Assembly (NCBI GenBank): GCA_963716135.1
Contig: OY970289.1
Location: forward strand, 1,984,001-2,048,000
Origin: CAVRAW01 sp963716135
GTDB taxonomy: Bacteria > Planctomycetota > Planctomycetia > Pirellulales > JADZDJ01
Reading direction: 5' to 3'
Length of the DNA: 64,000 bases
Shown: in pieces, positions 1 to 8,620 of the stretch
Layout: each line of letters opens with the position of its first letter
Numbering within the stretch: position 1 is the first letter of the stretch
The notes under the pieces: model-generated
The model's input: the letters and a program-made list of their open reading frames with translations, nothing else
What the model was told of the DNA's origin: nothing
The model's database searches: none
Position numbers and translations under genes: made by a program

Positions 1-359
1 ATAGCGGCAAGCATGCTAGTATCAAATGGTCCGCCCGCCAGAGATCCGGCTGGCACCGGGTCATTGGCATCATTGGGATTGGTGGGTGGAGTTTGCCAAC
101 CGCGAAATAGTCCGATGTGCTGCGGGAAGGACTCAATTAATTGACGTATCATCACTCGATGCATCGCCAGAAATTCCAGCCCATTTCCCGGAGATCCTTC
201 CTGAATGGGCGCTCGGTTCCAACCTCGCGATTGGGCGAACTGTCTCATTTCTTGTCGCGCATCCCAAAGCCGCGTAACATGCCACTCCAAATGATGCATG
301 CCCCAATTGCGCTGTCGAAGCCATTGAACGATCGCGTCGGGCATGATGGGGTCGGCCAT
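1..359 (-). CDS. Partial gene, possible tyrosinase-like protein
   Basis: The 5' part of a gene that runs off the left edge, about 119 codons, starting at an ATG whose upstream bases include AAGGTG. Residues 20-27 carry a histidine group (MHHLEWH), and around residue 65 there is FLAMHRVMIRQL. The latter resembles the CuA-site pattern FLPWHRxxL of tyrosinases and polyphenol oxidases; that match is by eye only. No signal peptide is visible. It begins 22 bp after the stop of the upstream gene on the same strand, so it is the last visible member of the 4.4-0 kb operon. The copper-enzyme assignment is tentative because the second copper site would lie outside the window. Confidence 0.6.
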   Translation of the reverse strand, partial: MADPIMPDAIVQWLRQRNWGMHHLEWHVTRLWDARQEMRQFAQSRGWNRAPIQEGSPGNGLEFLAMHRVMIRQLIESFPQHIGLFRGWQTPPTNPNDANDPVPAGSLAGGPFDTSMLAA

Positions 360-381
360 GGAAACACCTTAAATTTGCGCG

Positions 382-1353
382 CTATTCCATCGGACAGTCC
401 GCATCAATCCATTTTGAAACAAAGTCGATCTGCTGATCGCTGAGGTAACTGGGTGCATTAAGCGGCATGCGAGGCACTCCGGGCAGTGTGCCACGGAGCG
501 CCTGGATGAGATCCGAGCGTTCGCCTCGATTCTCTCCCGGCGGGGCAATCAGCTTATGCCCGTAAATCTCTGCGGCGACGAACCGATCAAGTGGAAGCAG
601 CCAAAACCTCTGTTTGCCGCCATGTACGGGGTGCAGTCCGACGGTTGCCTCCTCAAAAATGCGCTGAACCCGAGACCAACGGCCTTCGCCGACAATGCGT
701 ATTTCGTTCGGGGCTGGAGCGCGAAACTGATGGGTTGCAAACGCCCAATCGAGTTGGCTAGTCGTGAGCGGTAGCCATGCCGAACGCAATAAGTCGAGTC
801 GTGCGGCACTGACGCCCGGATTGGCAGGATTATCCACCGGTGGATTGGTTTCAGTTTGAATCGCCCAGGCCAAAGAGAGACACCGATCGATGTGCAACCA
901 GCGAGTATCAGCCGGATTCAAAAGCTGAACTGCCCGGATAAAGGCATGCCAACGTTGATAGCCCACCCAGTCCTCCGGTGTTCCATCCATCATGTGGACT
1001 AATCGTCCCGGGCCCCGCGGTGGACGGTCATCGTACAGCACTCCTTGTCCGAAATCTTCAAATGCTGACTGAATTGCACTGTTGTCAGACAAATGCCTGT
1101 CGATAATCGACAACTCGATTGCGGCAAGCTGCAGAAAGCCTTCGCGGCCTGGGGCTACTACCGCCAGAAACGGAGCGGGATGCGTCGGATCGGTGAAGGA
1201 AGTCCTCAGGACCTCGGCAGGAGAATCTAACGTAAGGTCGTGGCTGAAGTACGCCTGTCTCAGCGCATCGCTGACTTCAGAGGTTCGCTGCCATAGAGTT
1301 TGATTATCAAAGTCGTACCAAAAGTCACGTCCGATTTGCCGAGTGTAAGGCAC
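382..1353 (-). CDS. Hypothetical protein with heme-less cytochrome-like C-terminus
   Basis: A 323-residue protein starting at GTG; AGGAG lies 8 bp upstream, which supports this start. The first 220 residues match nothing I recognise. The last 90 residues (FWLLPLDRF..., LIQALRG, RMPL, Q.IDFVSKWIDADCP) resemble the small protein encoded at 4021-4356 and the C-terminal half of planctomycete-type cytochrome c domains, in which RMP and WI..GCP are typical. No CxxCH heme-attachment motif is present, so this copy probably does not bind heme covalently. No signal peptide is seen. It sits between a protease gene and a tyrosinase-like gene on the same strand, suggesting a shared pathway whose substrate is unknown. 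Confidence 0.75.
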   Translation of the reverse strand: MPYTRQIGRDFWYDFDNQTLWQRTSEVSDALRQAYFSHDLTLDSPAEVLRTSFTDPTHPAPFLAVVAPGREGFLQLAAIELSIIDRHLSDNSAIQSAFEDFGQGVLYDDRPPRGPGRLVHMMDGTPEDWVGYQRWHAFIRAVQLLNPADTRWLHIDRCLSLAWAIQTETNPPVDNPANPGVSAARLDLLRSAWLPLTTSQLDWAFATHQFRAPAPNEIRIVGEGRWSRVQRIFEEATVGLHPVHGGKQRFWLLPLDRFVAAEIYGHKLIAPPGENRGERSDLIQALRGTLPGVPRMPLNAPSYLSDQQIDFVSKWIDADCPME

Positions 1354-1704
1354 GTCCGTTTCTCCTACTCACGCTACACAAGCCGAACCGGTGAATATCA
1401 GGTATACGATTCCAGTTGAATTCGACGGTGTCTCGCGGCCCATGGCGTCCTCTAGAAGTGCCTGACACATTCCGGCGGAACCCGTGCAGTCGCCCTCTTT
1501 CGCGGAAGACGGATCCGCGCAGAGAAATATGGGTCCGAATCTACCGCGAATTTGGGGGGTGTCAAGCGACCGCCACCAAAGTTCTTATTGAGGGTGCTCA
1601 CGGCTGTCGCCCGATGTCTAATGCCGACCGTGCCTCAAATCGCCAGCCGGGCAGAAAAACCACTTACTGCACTCCTACAGTCAGATGAAATCGTGCACTT
1701 GCCG
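1354..1704. other. Gap without a convincing gene
   Basis: About 350 bp between the GTG-started gene and the protease gene, both on the minus strand. A 90-codon open frame on the plus strand (1416-1688) has no good ribosome binding site or recognisable domain and was not accepted. The gap may hold a promoter for the two downstream genes, but I could not pick a clear one. Confidence 0.4.
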
Positions 1705-2649
1705 CTAGGACACCACCAGTTCGACGTTTAAAAGATGAAGTGCGCGGGGCAAGGAATGCACTAAGGCGTACTCCGCCAGAGGACCGAGACCATCTTCCCC
1801 GCCGAAATGAAGAGCGACTGCATGGTGGTCGTCTTGACTAACCCAAACAGATCCTGAATCGCCATCGAGGCTGATTTCGTCCTCCTTATGATCTGGGTCG
1901 ACAATGAGGCGAAGGCCATCCATCCAACGGACTTTGTCGCCGAAGCGCGTATAGTCCATGACATACGCCCCTCCAACACCGTCGACGATGGCGTAGGTGA
2001 GTTCGGAAACTGCGCCATATTTGTAAAGCCGCATGCCAAGAATCGGTTCCTTGATTCCGGCGGGAACGAGGTTTAAACCAAAGAATTGCGGTAGATAATT
2101 CACGCCCTCATCGATTTTGGCAATTGCCGCATCAATGCCGTGCGCCAGGTCGCTCCAGCGCGTGAGTTGAGCAACGGTGGGAGGCGTTGCCATCCCGAAA
2201 TGATCCGGACCGGGCTGACCGATGGCCGAGCCTGCTTGCGGCGTCGTGGATGCGACAAGAATGTGCCAATTGCTGAGGATGCAGGGCTGGTTCGAAAGTT
2301 TGTCGCGGACGATCGCCCCGAGGGTGCCGGTAGTGCGACGCTGAAGATTTCCAATACTGATTCCTGGTTGAATCGGATCGATGCGATCGCGTGGATTGAG
2401 TCCATTGTGAGGGTCGTATTCGGCTTGCAACACGTCGCAAGGGAAGCCTGCCAATTTTTTCGGCACGACCTGGTGTGCAGCGATTTCAGACAGCGGTTTT
2501 TTCCGTGCGACGTGAAATCTCAAACCCTGTTTTTGGGTTCGTTTGCCCCCTTCGTAGACGAACCCGTAGTCTATGCCACGGATGCCATGCAGCGACATGC
2601 CGAAGCGCTTAGCCTGGGACAGCGCCAATCGCGCTCGCTCTGAATCCAT
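1705..2649 (-). CDS. Trypsin-like serine protease
   Basis: A 314-residue protein with the order of a chymotrypsin-fold catalytic triad: His in CILSNWHIL (about residue 127), Asp in GIDAAIAKID (about residue 172), and the nucleophile Ser in DGDSGSVWV (about residue 265). The GDSG box is textbook. There is no visible signal peptide, and the first 90 residues form an N-terminal extension before the protease core. The gene follows the heme-protein gene by 6 bp and is clearly co-transcribed with it. Proteases of this type in planctomycetes are often of unknown substrate; a role in processing a neighbouring product is only inference. Confidence 0.8.
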   Translation of the reverse strand: MDSERARLALSQAKRFGMSLHGIRGIDYGFVYEGGKRTQKQGLRFHVARKKPLSEIAAHQVVPKKLAGFPCDVLQAEYDPHNGLNPRDRIDPIQPGISIGNLQRRTTGTLGAIVRDKLSNQPCILSNWHILVASTTPQAGSAIGQPGPDHFGMATPPTVAQLTRWSDLAHGIDAAIAKIDEGVNYLPQFFGLNLVPAGIKEPILGMRLYKYGAVSELTYAIVDGVGGAYVMDYTRFGDKVRWMDGLRLIVDPDHKEDEISLDGDSGSVWVSQDDHHAVALHFGGEDGLGPLAEYALVHSLPRALHLLNVELVVS

Positions 2650-2655
2650 GTTGTT

Positions 2656-3981
2656 TCACGGAGTATCTTTGCTTTCGAAGGCGATCGACCACAAGAAATC
2701 CAAGCGCGTCTTGTTGTGGAAAAAAGGGTCACTCGCTTGCATGCCCCCGCGCGTGATTGGTAGAAAATTCACGGGAGGCCAGACGGCTCGCTGGTGACAT
2801 GTCATACAATTGGAGAGGGTCCCATTAGCGAAGCGGGCTTCTAACCATGGATTGAAGGTCACTTTGGCCGAACCGTCTTGTTCTTTCGGAGTGTCAGTAC
2901 TGTACGCCACATTCATGAGATAGTTCTTCCAGACGCCGGAAACTTGAGTGGGACGGTCTTGGGCAAATGGCCCTTCATCCGGTTTGTCATGCCACCACAG
3001 CGTTGCCCACACCCAGTCGGGAATCTCTTTTGTGGTGAAATGAAAGCATACCATTGCGACGTAATCGCCAGCAGCAACGTCCCGACCATACAACCGCCGA
3101 AACGCTCGATTAAGATCCGCTTTCGAATTTTCGACGTCTTCCTGCGTGAGTTGGAAATGGTATAGGCGATTCAATGGGATGACTCTTGACCCTGGCCGGT
3201 CGACCAGAGGCGCGAATTCCGGATTGGTGGCTGAGGGATCAAAAAACTTGATGGTCGTCGTTTCATCCGCGGGGATGTCAGTGCGCGTAGAATCAATTGC
3301 GACTACACGATCCCACGTGGAAAAATCGTTGCCGATCGGCTTAGTATTGTTTCCCAGTCCGGCGTCAACAGGTTTAGTTGGCTTCGCATCCCAAACCGGC
3401 AAAGGACTCAAACCACCCTTATTCAGAGGCCACCAAACGACCTTGACCGTGACTGCCTCGCGCGGGAAATCTTTGATATTGGCATCATTGGCCGTACGCG
3501 CTGCGATTAGGGTGTCCTGAAGGTAGAACTTGTTTTGACGAATGAATCGATGGCCATCCGGATTGAAAAGTACGAAGGATAAGAGTGACGCGCCAACAGC
3601 TTGTGGTTGTCCCATAACCCCGAGTTCTGTGAATTGTCGTGGCCGTTGAAACTTTGGTTTCCGCCTGCCAGCCCCTTGTGGCACGGCACCCGGGCTGAAA
3701 GTCTCATCCATCGGATGCCAAGTTTCCCAAATGGCTTCTCCGCCGGGTGCCGACTGCGTCATTCCCGCAAACACCATCCACGCGTGCTTTCGCATGGCGG
3801 AGACATCATTCTGATCGCGATACTGGAGCAGCGTTGACTGATCTGCCGGGTAATCGTAACCGGGTGGGATTGGTAGATGAGGATCAGTGGGAGGTTGAGC
3901 GAAAGCGCACTGCGCCGCAAGAATGACCGCTACGCTCGTGAATCCGATGCTCGTCGATCGAAGACCTGCTAGGAAGCGCAT
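2656..3981 (-). CDS. Exported protein with one CxxCH heme site
   Basis: A 441-residue protein. I chose the ATG at 3981, twelve codons inside the longest frame, because it starts a clear Sec signal peptide (hydrophobic stretch, then AQCAFAQ) and has a GGGGG ribosome binding site 5 bp upstream. Near the C-terminus (about residue 407) there is a single c-type heme motif, CMTCHQ, followed by WPPVNFLP. The protein should be exported and heme-bound in the periplasm. The rest, with several Trp-rich blocks, is not a family I can name. It starts 40 bp after the small cytochrome-like gene and is followed at once by the protease. Confidence 0.8.
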   Translation of the reverse strand: MRFLAGLRSTSIGFTSVAVILAAQCAFAQPPTDPHLPIPPGYDYPADQSTLLQYRDQNDVSAMRKHAWMVFAGMTQSAPGGEAIWETWHPMDETFSPGAVPQGAGRRKPKFQRPRQFTELGVMGQPQAVGASLLSFVLFNPDGHRFIRQNKFYLQDTLIAARTANDANIKDFPREAVTVKVVWWPLNKGGLSPLPVWDAKPTKPVDAGLGNNTKPIGNDFSTWDRVVAIDSTRTDIPADETTTIKFFDPSATNPEFAPLVDRPGSRVIPLNRLYHFQLTQEDVENSKADLNRAFRRLYGRDVAAGDYVAMVCFHFTTKEIPDWVWATLWWHDKPDEGPFAQDRPTQVSGVWKNYLMNVAYSTDTPKEQDGSAKVTFNPWLEARFANGTLSNCMTCHQRAVWPPVNFLPITRGGMQASDPFFHNKTRLDFLWSIAFESKDTP

Positions 3982-4020
3982 ACAGCCCCCTTTGGAGGTG
4001 CGAATTTCCAAATACAAGAA

Positions 4021-4356
4021 TTATTTTGCTTCAGACGGTGGTGGGGCAGCTGTGTCAGGGCACCCATCGTTGATCCACTGACGGATGACTTCAATCTGCT
4101 TATCGGGAACAGGATCTAGTCCGACCGGCATGCGTGGCAATTCAGAACCATCGAACGGAGCTTGACCCCGCAGGGCTTTGATCAGATTCGAATCGTCGGC
4201 CTTGCCGAGGACAAGCAATTGGCGACCGAATACTTTCAAGGTCACGAATTGATCTCTGGTCTTATTGCGCCAGAAATTACCATGAGCCCCGATTGTGCCG
4301 CCATTCACGGCGGATTCGAGAATCTGTTGGATTTGTGCAAACGCGGCTTGTGACAT
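4021..4356 (-). CDS. Small heme-less cytochrome-like protein
   Basis: A 111-residue protein, first in the leftmost operon. Its C-terminal half has LIKALRG, ELPRMPVGLD and IEVIRQWINDGCPD, the same pattern as the C-terminus of the protein at 382-1353, and as the tail of planctomycete cytochrome c-like domains. No CxxCH is present. The ATG at 4356 is preferred over a GTG two codons earlier; neither has a strong ribosome binding site. It has no signal peptide, although its heme-binding neighbour does. It may be a half-domain partner to the CxxCH protein encoded next to it. Confidence 0.7.
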   Translation of the reverse strand: MSQAAFAQIQQILESAVNGGTIGAHGNFWRNKTRDQFVTLKVFGRQLLVLGKADDSNLIKALRGQAPFDGSELPRMPVGLDPVPDKQIEVIRQWINDGCPDTAAPPPSEAK

Positions 4357-4844
4357 GGTCACACCGATCTAGAGATCACGCGATAAGGACCGCTGTGGCC
4401 TTGCGTGCATCGACAGCGATCGTCTCGGATCGCCCCTCCTTAGCGTTTCGAATCATGCTACCCCCATCGTTGGCAGAAAACAACGGGCCAATTTAGGAAT
4501 TATCAAAATCGGCGGGTCTCGACAAGCACCTGGGGCACAGCCATTCTGGAGTTCGACGACTGCCAAAAGCCAAATGTAATGCAAGGTCCGTACATGACTG
4601 AATGACCCCGCAGTCGAAGGATGAGATCACATTTGTGCGAAAAGCCGCTCCACCTAAGGTGCTTAGCTCCGATCTGGCACTCGCCGGGTCGAGCCTTTTG
4701 CGATCTGGTCGTCTTTGGATTAGCAACTGCGATATAAATCATTGACACCGGCTGTCCGCAGTTAGAAAATTATTGTCGTTAGCATTTGGTGCATGCAATC
4801 TCTTAGACCTCAGGCTGATGAGCATTACACTTAGGGGCACATCG
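4357..4844. other. Divergent intergenic region
   Basis: Nearly 490 bp between the minus-strand heme-protein operon and the plus-strand TPR gene. It must hold promoters for both directions. Two overlapping minus-strand open frames (4493-4748) are short, have no ribosome binding site and look like chance. Confidence 0.5.
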
Positions 4845-6032
4845 ATGTCCGCCGATTCTTCGTCGCCAATCCGGCAGCCGGACCTAACCAAGCTCCAACG
4901 GCGCCTAGTAGATTGCTACGAACAAGGCTTCCGCTTAATGGACAGCGAAAAGAATCATGATTATGCACACATGATGTTCGCCGAATGCGTGCTGCATGAC
5001 CCAGCCAATCTGACGTATGCGGAGGCGCTGCTTCGGAATCTTCGCGCGAAGTGTCCTAAGCCCACAAAGAAATTGCCGTTCGTAGGGCACGGCGGCAGCC
5101 GATCGCTTAGGCAGGCGGTGGATGCTAAGGATCGAACCAAAATATTTCGACTGGGTATCGAGCTTTTGAAATCCGATCCGTGGGACATCTCAACGCTGCG
5201 ACTACTAGCCGAGGCATGCGGGCAATTTCACTACAATGAAGTCGAGCTCGTTTACTTGAAGCAGGCGATTGATGCAAATCCTAAAGATATAGAGACGAAT
5301 CGCCATTGCGCGCTTTCTCTGGCTCGGATGGGGCAGTTTGATCAGGCGATCGCTTGTTGGCATCGAATCGAAACGACACGTCCACGTGATAAGGAAGCTC
5401 CGCGGATGATCGTCCAGTTGAGCGAGGAGAAACGTAAATATCCTGGCGGCCGGCCGCCGATGGGTGCGCGGCAGCCCGGGTCAGCTCCCGGCGTGTCTGC
5501 GAAAGAATCGTCATCGGAAGAGGCGACGGAGGCTCTTTTGAGCCCTCGGCAGAGATTGGAACAAGCGATTGCAGACAATCCGCAAGATGTGTCCAACTAT
5601 TTGGAGCTTGCCGATTTGCTTGCCCTGAAAGACTTGTACCAAGAAGCTGAATCTACGCTGATGCGGGGTATGGCCGCGTGCGGCGAGCAACCCGAGCTTA
5701 AAAATCAGTTGGCGCAAATCCGGACACTACGCTTTGAGCAGGAACAGGCGGCAGCCGAGGCTAGGCGCAAAGCCGAACTCAAACGGCAACAGCGTCCGTT
5801 CCGCATGCCTTGGTTAGAGGCGATTCTAGCTCTCGCCGCGCTTGCGCTCGCGTTACAATTGTTTCCGCCCGTTGCAGCAGCGACATGGCAGGTAATCGAC
5901 GTTCGGCAATGGTCTCGCACGGGTTGGTTGATCGCAAACATTGGCCTTCTTGGGTTCTTGTTTTTTGTGCGCTTGTGGCCATTGCGAACTCGAAACGCGC
6001 CGGCCAGGCGCCGATCTGCTATCAACAAGTGA
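4845..6032 (+). CDS. TPR protein with C-terminal membrane anchor
   Basis: A 395-residue protein. The ATG at 4845 is chosen over an earlier frame opening because AGGGG lies 7-11 bp upstream. Two blocks of tetratricopeptide-like helices are seen (about residues 80-190 and 240-300: AIDANPKDIETNRHCALSLA, DNPQDVSNYLELADLLALKD), separated by a Pro/Gly/Ser linker. A charged coiled stretch (EQEQAAAEARRKAELKRQQ) follows, then two hydrophobic membrane segments at about residues 322-385. The TPR part would face the cytoplasm as a protein-binding scaffold. It stands alone, convergent with the DUF1559 gene downstream. Confidence 0.75.
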   Translation: MSADSSSPIRQPDLTKLQRRLVDCYEQGFRLMDSEKNHDYAHMMFAECVLHDPANLTYAEALLRNLRAKCPKPTKKLPFVGHGGSRSLRQAVDAKDRTKIFRLGIELLKSDPWDISTLRLLAEACGQFHYNEVELVYLKQAIDANPKDIETNRHCALSLARMGQFDQAIACWHRIETTRPRDKEAPRMIVQLSEEKRKYPGGRPPMGARQPGSAPGVSAKESSSEEATEALLSPRQRLEQAIADNPQDVSNYLELADLLALKDLYQEAESTLMRGMAACGEQPELKNQLAQIRTLRFEQEQAAAEARRKAELKRQQRPFRMPWLEAILALAALALALQLFPPVAAATWQVIDVRQWSRTGWLIANIGLLGFLFFVRLWPLRTRNAPARRRSAINK

Positions 6033-6089
6033 CCCTGTCGATTTCGCGAGAGGCTCAAAGGCGGGCGATTAAGAATGCGCTCCGCGATG

Positions 6090-6923
6090 CTACGGTTGCA
6101 AGTTATCGCCCATGTTTATGAATCGGACTGTGCCGTCGCCCATTGCCACATTGCAGCCGGATCGATGAGCGCTTCCGAATCCAGTTCCGCCTTCTTCGTC
6201 TGAGACGGGAGTTCCAGAAACCGTTCGGCGAATATCGTCACAGTCTCCCACGTATATCGTAAGCGTATCGCCGGTTCCTTGTCCGTTATCGTAAGATTGC
6301 TTTGCCACCGACTTCTCGCCGACAAGTACTGTTTTGCTGAGGCCCCGAATTCGTTGGAGGATGGCAGCCTTCTTTTCTGATTTCGAAAATGAGATCTCTC
6401 CATTGACCGCGTAGTCGCCCTTGGCCACCGAGTCGGGTGGATCGACGTTCTTCAATGGCTTTGTTCCTGTGTAGGGATATAAAATCGACGACCGTCGGGA
6501 GGGGCAATTCAAAACAGCTATCGGAATCTGCAGCATTTGGGCCGCAGCCGTTCGCTTTGCGCTGTCGGGCAAACCTTTACCCATTGCGCGAATCGCCCCT
6601 TCTTCAATATCGGGCAGAATATTGTAAATCCAGCCGCCCGGTTGTTTGGAATCAAATCCTCGGTCGGGATCTCCTACCCAATCGGCCCCCCAGCCACCCG
6701 TCGGGAAATACTGGTGCGTCCGCTCGTGAAGAATCATTGCCAAAGCGAGTTGTCGAATATTATTTGCGCAGGCTGTGCGGCGGCTCGATTCTCTTGCCGA
6801 CTGCACCGCAGGAAGCAGTAAGGCGGTTAGAATGCCGATGATGCCGATCACGACAAGTAACTCCACCAGCGTGAATGCCCAACGCAATGAATTGGGTCTG
6901 GCTGTTCCATTTTTTACGGACAT
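6090..6923 (-). CDS. DUF1559 pseudopilin-like protein
   Basis: A 277-residue protein with a type IV prepilin N-terminus (FTLVELLVVIGIIGILTALL, Phe cleavage/methylation site and Glu5) followed by VQSARESSRR and a conserved NN.RQL block. The C-terminus has the DUF1559 signature GSAHRSGCNVAMGDGTVRF. Such proteins are very numerous in planctomycetes and are thought to form pilin-like surface or periplasmic structures after cleavage by a prepilin peptidase; the function is not settled. It lies 3 bp after the hydrolase gene on the same strand and closes the 13.3-6.1 kb minus-strand set. Confidence 0.9.
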   Translation of the reverse strand: MSVKNGTARPNSLRWAFTLVELLVVIGIIGILTALLLPAVQSARESSRRTACANNIRQLALAMILHERTHQYFPTGGWGADWVGDPDRGFDSKQPGGWIYNILPDIEEGAIRAMGKGLPDSAKRTAAAQMLQIPIAVLNCPSRRSSILYPYTGTKPLKNVDPPDSVAKGDYAVNGEISFSKSEKKAAILQRIRGLSKTVLVGEKSVAKQSYDNGQGTGDTLTIYVGDCDDIRRTVSGTPVSDEEGGTGFGSAHRSGCNVAMGDGTVRFINMGDNLQP

Positions 6924-6926
6924 GAC

Positions 6927-7751
6927 TCAACCACCTGTTCTGTGCTGTTTCAGAAGCCAATCGTATAGATCGTCGCGTGAAAAAACAGATTCGCATATGC
7001 CATGCCCTGCATCGGGCATAACAGTCAAACGCGCATCACCCCCGAGTGCACGAACCGCTTCGATCATTTTTTCGCTTGAGCCTACTGGAACAATTTCGTC
7101 CTTTGCTCCGTGAAACGCCCAGATAGGAATCCTCACTACGCGGTTCGCATCCGCTACTTTGCCGCCGCCGCTGACGGAAACTGCGGCCGCGAATCGGTCT
7201 GGAGCGGCACAAATTAGTTCCCATGTTCCGTGGGCGCCCATACTGTATCCGCTGATATAGATGCGATCTTGATCGACAGCAAAAGTCTTCGCAAGATAAT
7301 CCAAAAACATCAAAAGCTCTTGGCTATTCCAGTTTGTTTCCGGCGCACAGTGCGGGGAAACTATGATCATGGGAAACTGCCGTCCGGCGTCGATCAGTGC
7401 CGGGGGACCGTATTTCAGGTGGAAATCCGAGTTGTTTCCCCGTTCGCCGGAACCGTGCAGAAATAGAAGCAATGGCCAACGGCTTTGCGAAGAATATTTC
7501 TCCGGCAAATATACCAGATACCGAACTTCCTCGGTACTCTCCCCAACGTGCAGTGTTGCGCTGCTGAGTCCTTGATGACCGGCGCGCGGTCGCTCCAGCC
7601 AAGCCCGCAAAACCTCAGGTAATGTTTGAGCCGCTAAGGCTGCTATGGAAAGAAACAGGCAGAGTTCCAGCCATCCGATTCGACGTCTGGAAAGCGCCCT
7701 TATAGCGCAGAAAAATGCCATGGTGATTGGCGGCGGGATGTGAACAAGCAA
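6927..7751 (-). CDS. Membrane-anchored alpha/beta hydrolase
   Basis: A 274-residue alpha/beta hydrolase of the prolyl-oligopeptidase / polyhydroxybutyrate-depolymerase-like type. Visible parts: an N-terminal hydrophobic anchor (residues 27-45), oxyanion motif LLLFLHGSGERG, nucleophile Ser in GYSMGAHGTW, Asp in HGAKDEIVP and catalytic His in DAGHG. The TTG start is supported by GGAG 5 bp upstream; the first ATG ten codons later has none. It is a paralogue of the gene at 15540-16610, which has the same HG.GERG, S.GG.A.WE and IPIWAFH blocks. The probable role is ester or peptide hydrolysis outside the cytoplasm. It overlaps neither neighbour and is likely in the same transcript. Confidence 0.85.
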   Translation of the reverse strand: MLVHIPPPITMAFFCAIRALSRRRIGWLELCLFLSIAALAAQTLPEVLRAWLERPRAGHQGLSSATLHVGESTEEVRYLVYLPEKYSSQSRWPLLLFLHGSGERGNNSDFHLKYGPPALIDAGRQFPMIIVSPHCAPETNWNSQELLMFLDYLAKTFAVDQDRIYISGYSMGAHGTWELICAAPDRFAAAVSVSGGGKVADANRVVRIPIWAFHGAKDEIVPVGSSEKMIEAVRALGGDARLTVMPDAGHGICESVFSRDDLYDWLLKQHRTGG

Positions 7752-7817
7752 TCGCTCCGCCCGGTTTTTGAGGCAAATGTCCCGCTCGCTGAGCAGCGAC
7801 CGGACTGCTGCTTCAAA

Positions 7818-8555
7818 CTAGGTCTTATCGTCCTCAATTACTTCGATTTGCTCAGGTGAAAAAACCCTGATGTCGGGCTTCTGCTTGTATTGTGTGATTG
7901 TTCCAGTGACCCTGATTTTTTTGTGTAGAAAGTACTCCGCCGGCTTTGCCGTTTGCGGGTTTGCTCTGAATTTATTAAGCCCCGTCGAACTAATAAAAAT
8001 CGTCAAGTTATTTGAATTTTCGAGATCTTCTTCGGAGTTGAGAAAGCAACAATCGCTATTAGTTAATTCCTTACTTGCTTCGACGGCAAACTCGACGATT
8101 ACATTTTTGCCGACATTATCCTTCGCCTCAGTGGCTGCAATCGGTTTTGGGCCCTCGAGATCCTTGATTTGATCAGCAGATTCAACCTTGATTTCGGGCT
8201 TTTGTTTATACAGTGTGACCGTTCCAGCAACACTTATCTTGTGCAAGAAGAAATAGCGGTGGGGATGTTCGATTCCACGACTTGCCTTCAAGTCTTGCAT
8301 TCCTTTGGCGCTTATGAAAATTGTTACCTGCCGAGGATCTGACAGATCTTTTTCCGAATCCAAAAAACAGCAGCCACTCGCGGGCAACTCTTTACCAAAA
8401 AGGACCGTCATTTCCAGCACCACTTCTTGGTCAACATACTTCTTTGCATTTTCAGGTGTGATTACTGGCGCGTTCTCGCCAGCGCGAATGGAAAATGGCG
8501 TGAGCAGCAAGCATATTAACAAGCCGCACGGGCCGAAACGGAGAATTTCTTTCAT
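7818..8555 (-). CDS. Exported protein with two OB-fold-like repeats
   Basis: A 245-residue protein with a Sec signal peptide (LLICLLLTPFSIRAGE) and two repeats of about 95 residues. Both repeats share the order: VGKnV-like strand, KELT/P.S.CCFL(D/N)SE.DL, a TIFIS strand, YFLHK.I.V.GT(V/I)T.YKQKP.I.V.S..QI. This pattern is that of small OB-fold domains found repeatedly in planctomycete periplasmic proteins. Each repeat has a CC pair, which fits the cysteine-rich theme of the locus. The ligand is unknown. It lies between DUF1559 and hydrolase genes. Confidence 0.75.
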   Translation of the reverse strand: MKEILRFGPCGLLICLLLTPFSIRAGENAPVITPENAKKYVDQEVVLEMTVLFGKELPASGCCFLDSEKDLSDPRQVTIFISAKGMQDLKASRGIEHPHRYFFLHKISVAGTVTLYKQKPEIKVESADQIKDLEGPKPIAATEAKDNVGKNVIVEFAVEASKELTNSDCCFLNSEEDLENSNNLTIFISSTGLNKFRANPQTAKPAEYFLHKKIRVTGTITQYKQKPDIRVFSPEQIEVIEDDKT

Positions 8556-8620
8556 AAATGATTCTCGTGAGCGAGAGACAATTAGCGATTAGGATCAGGT
8601 CATGACAAGGAGCAAGCCGC

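Noticed and set aside
1416..1688. 90-codon plus-strand frame in the gap before the protease gene
   Set aside because: No start signal and no family; likely chance.
4493..4748. Two minus-strand frames in the divergent gap
   Set aside because: Short, overlapping each other in different frames, no start signals.
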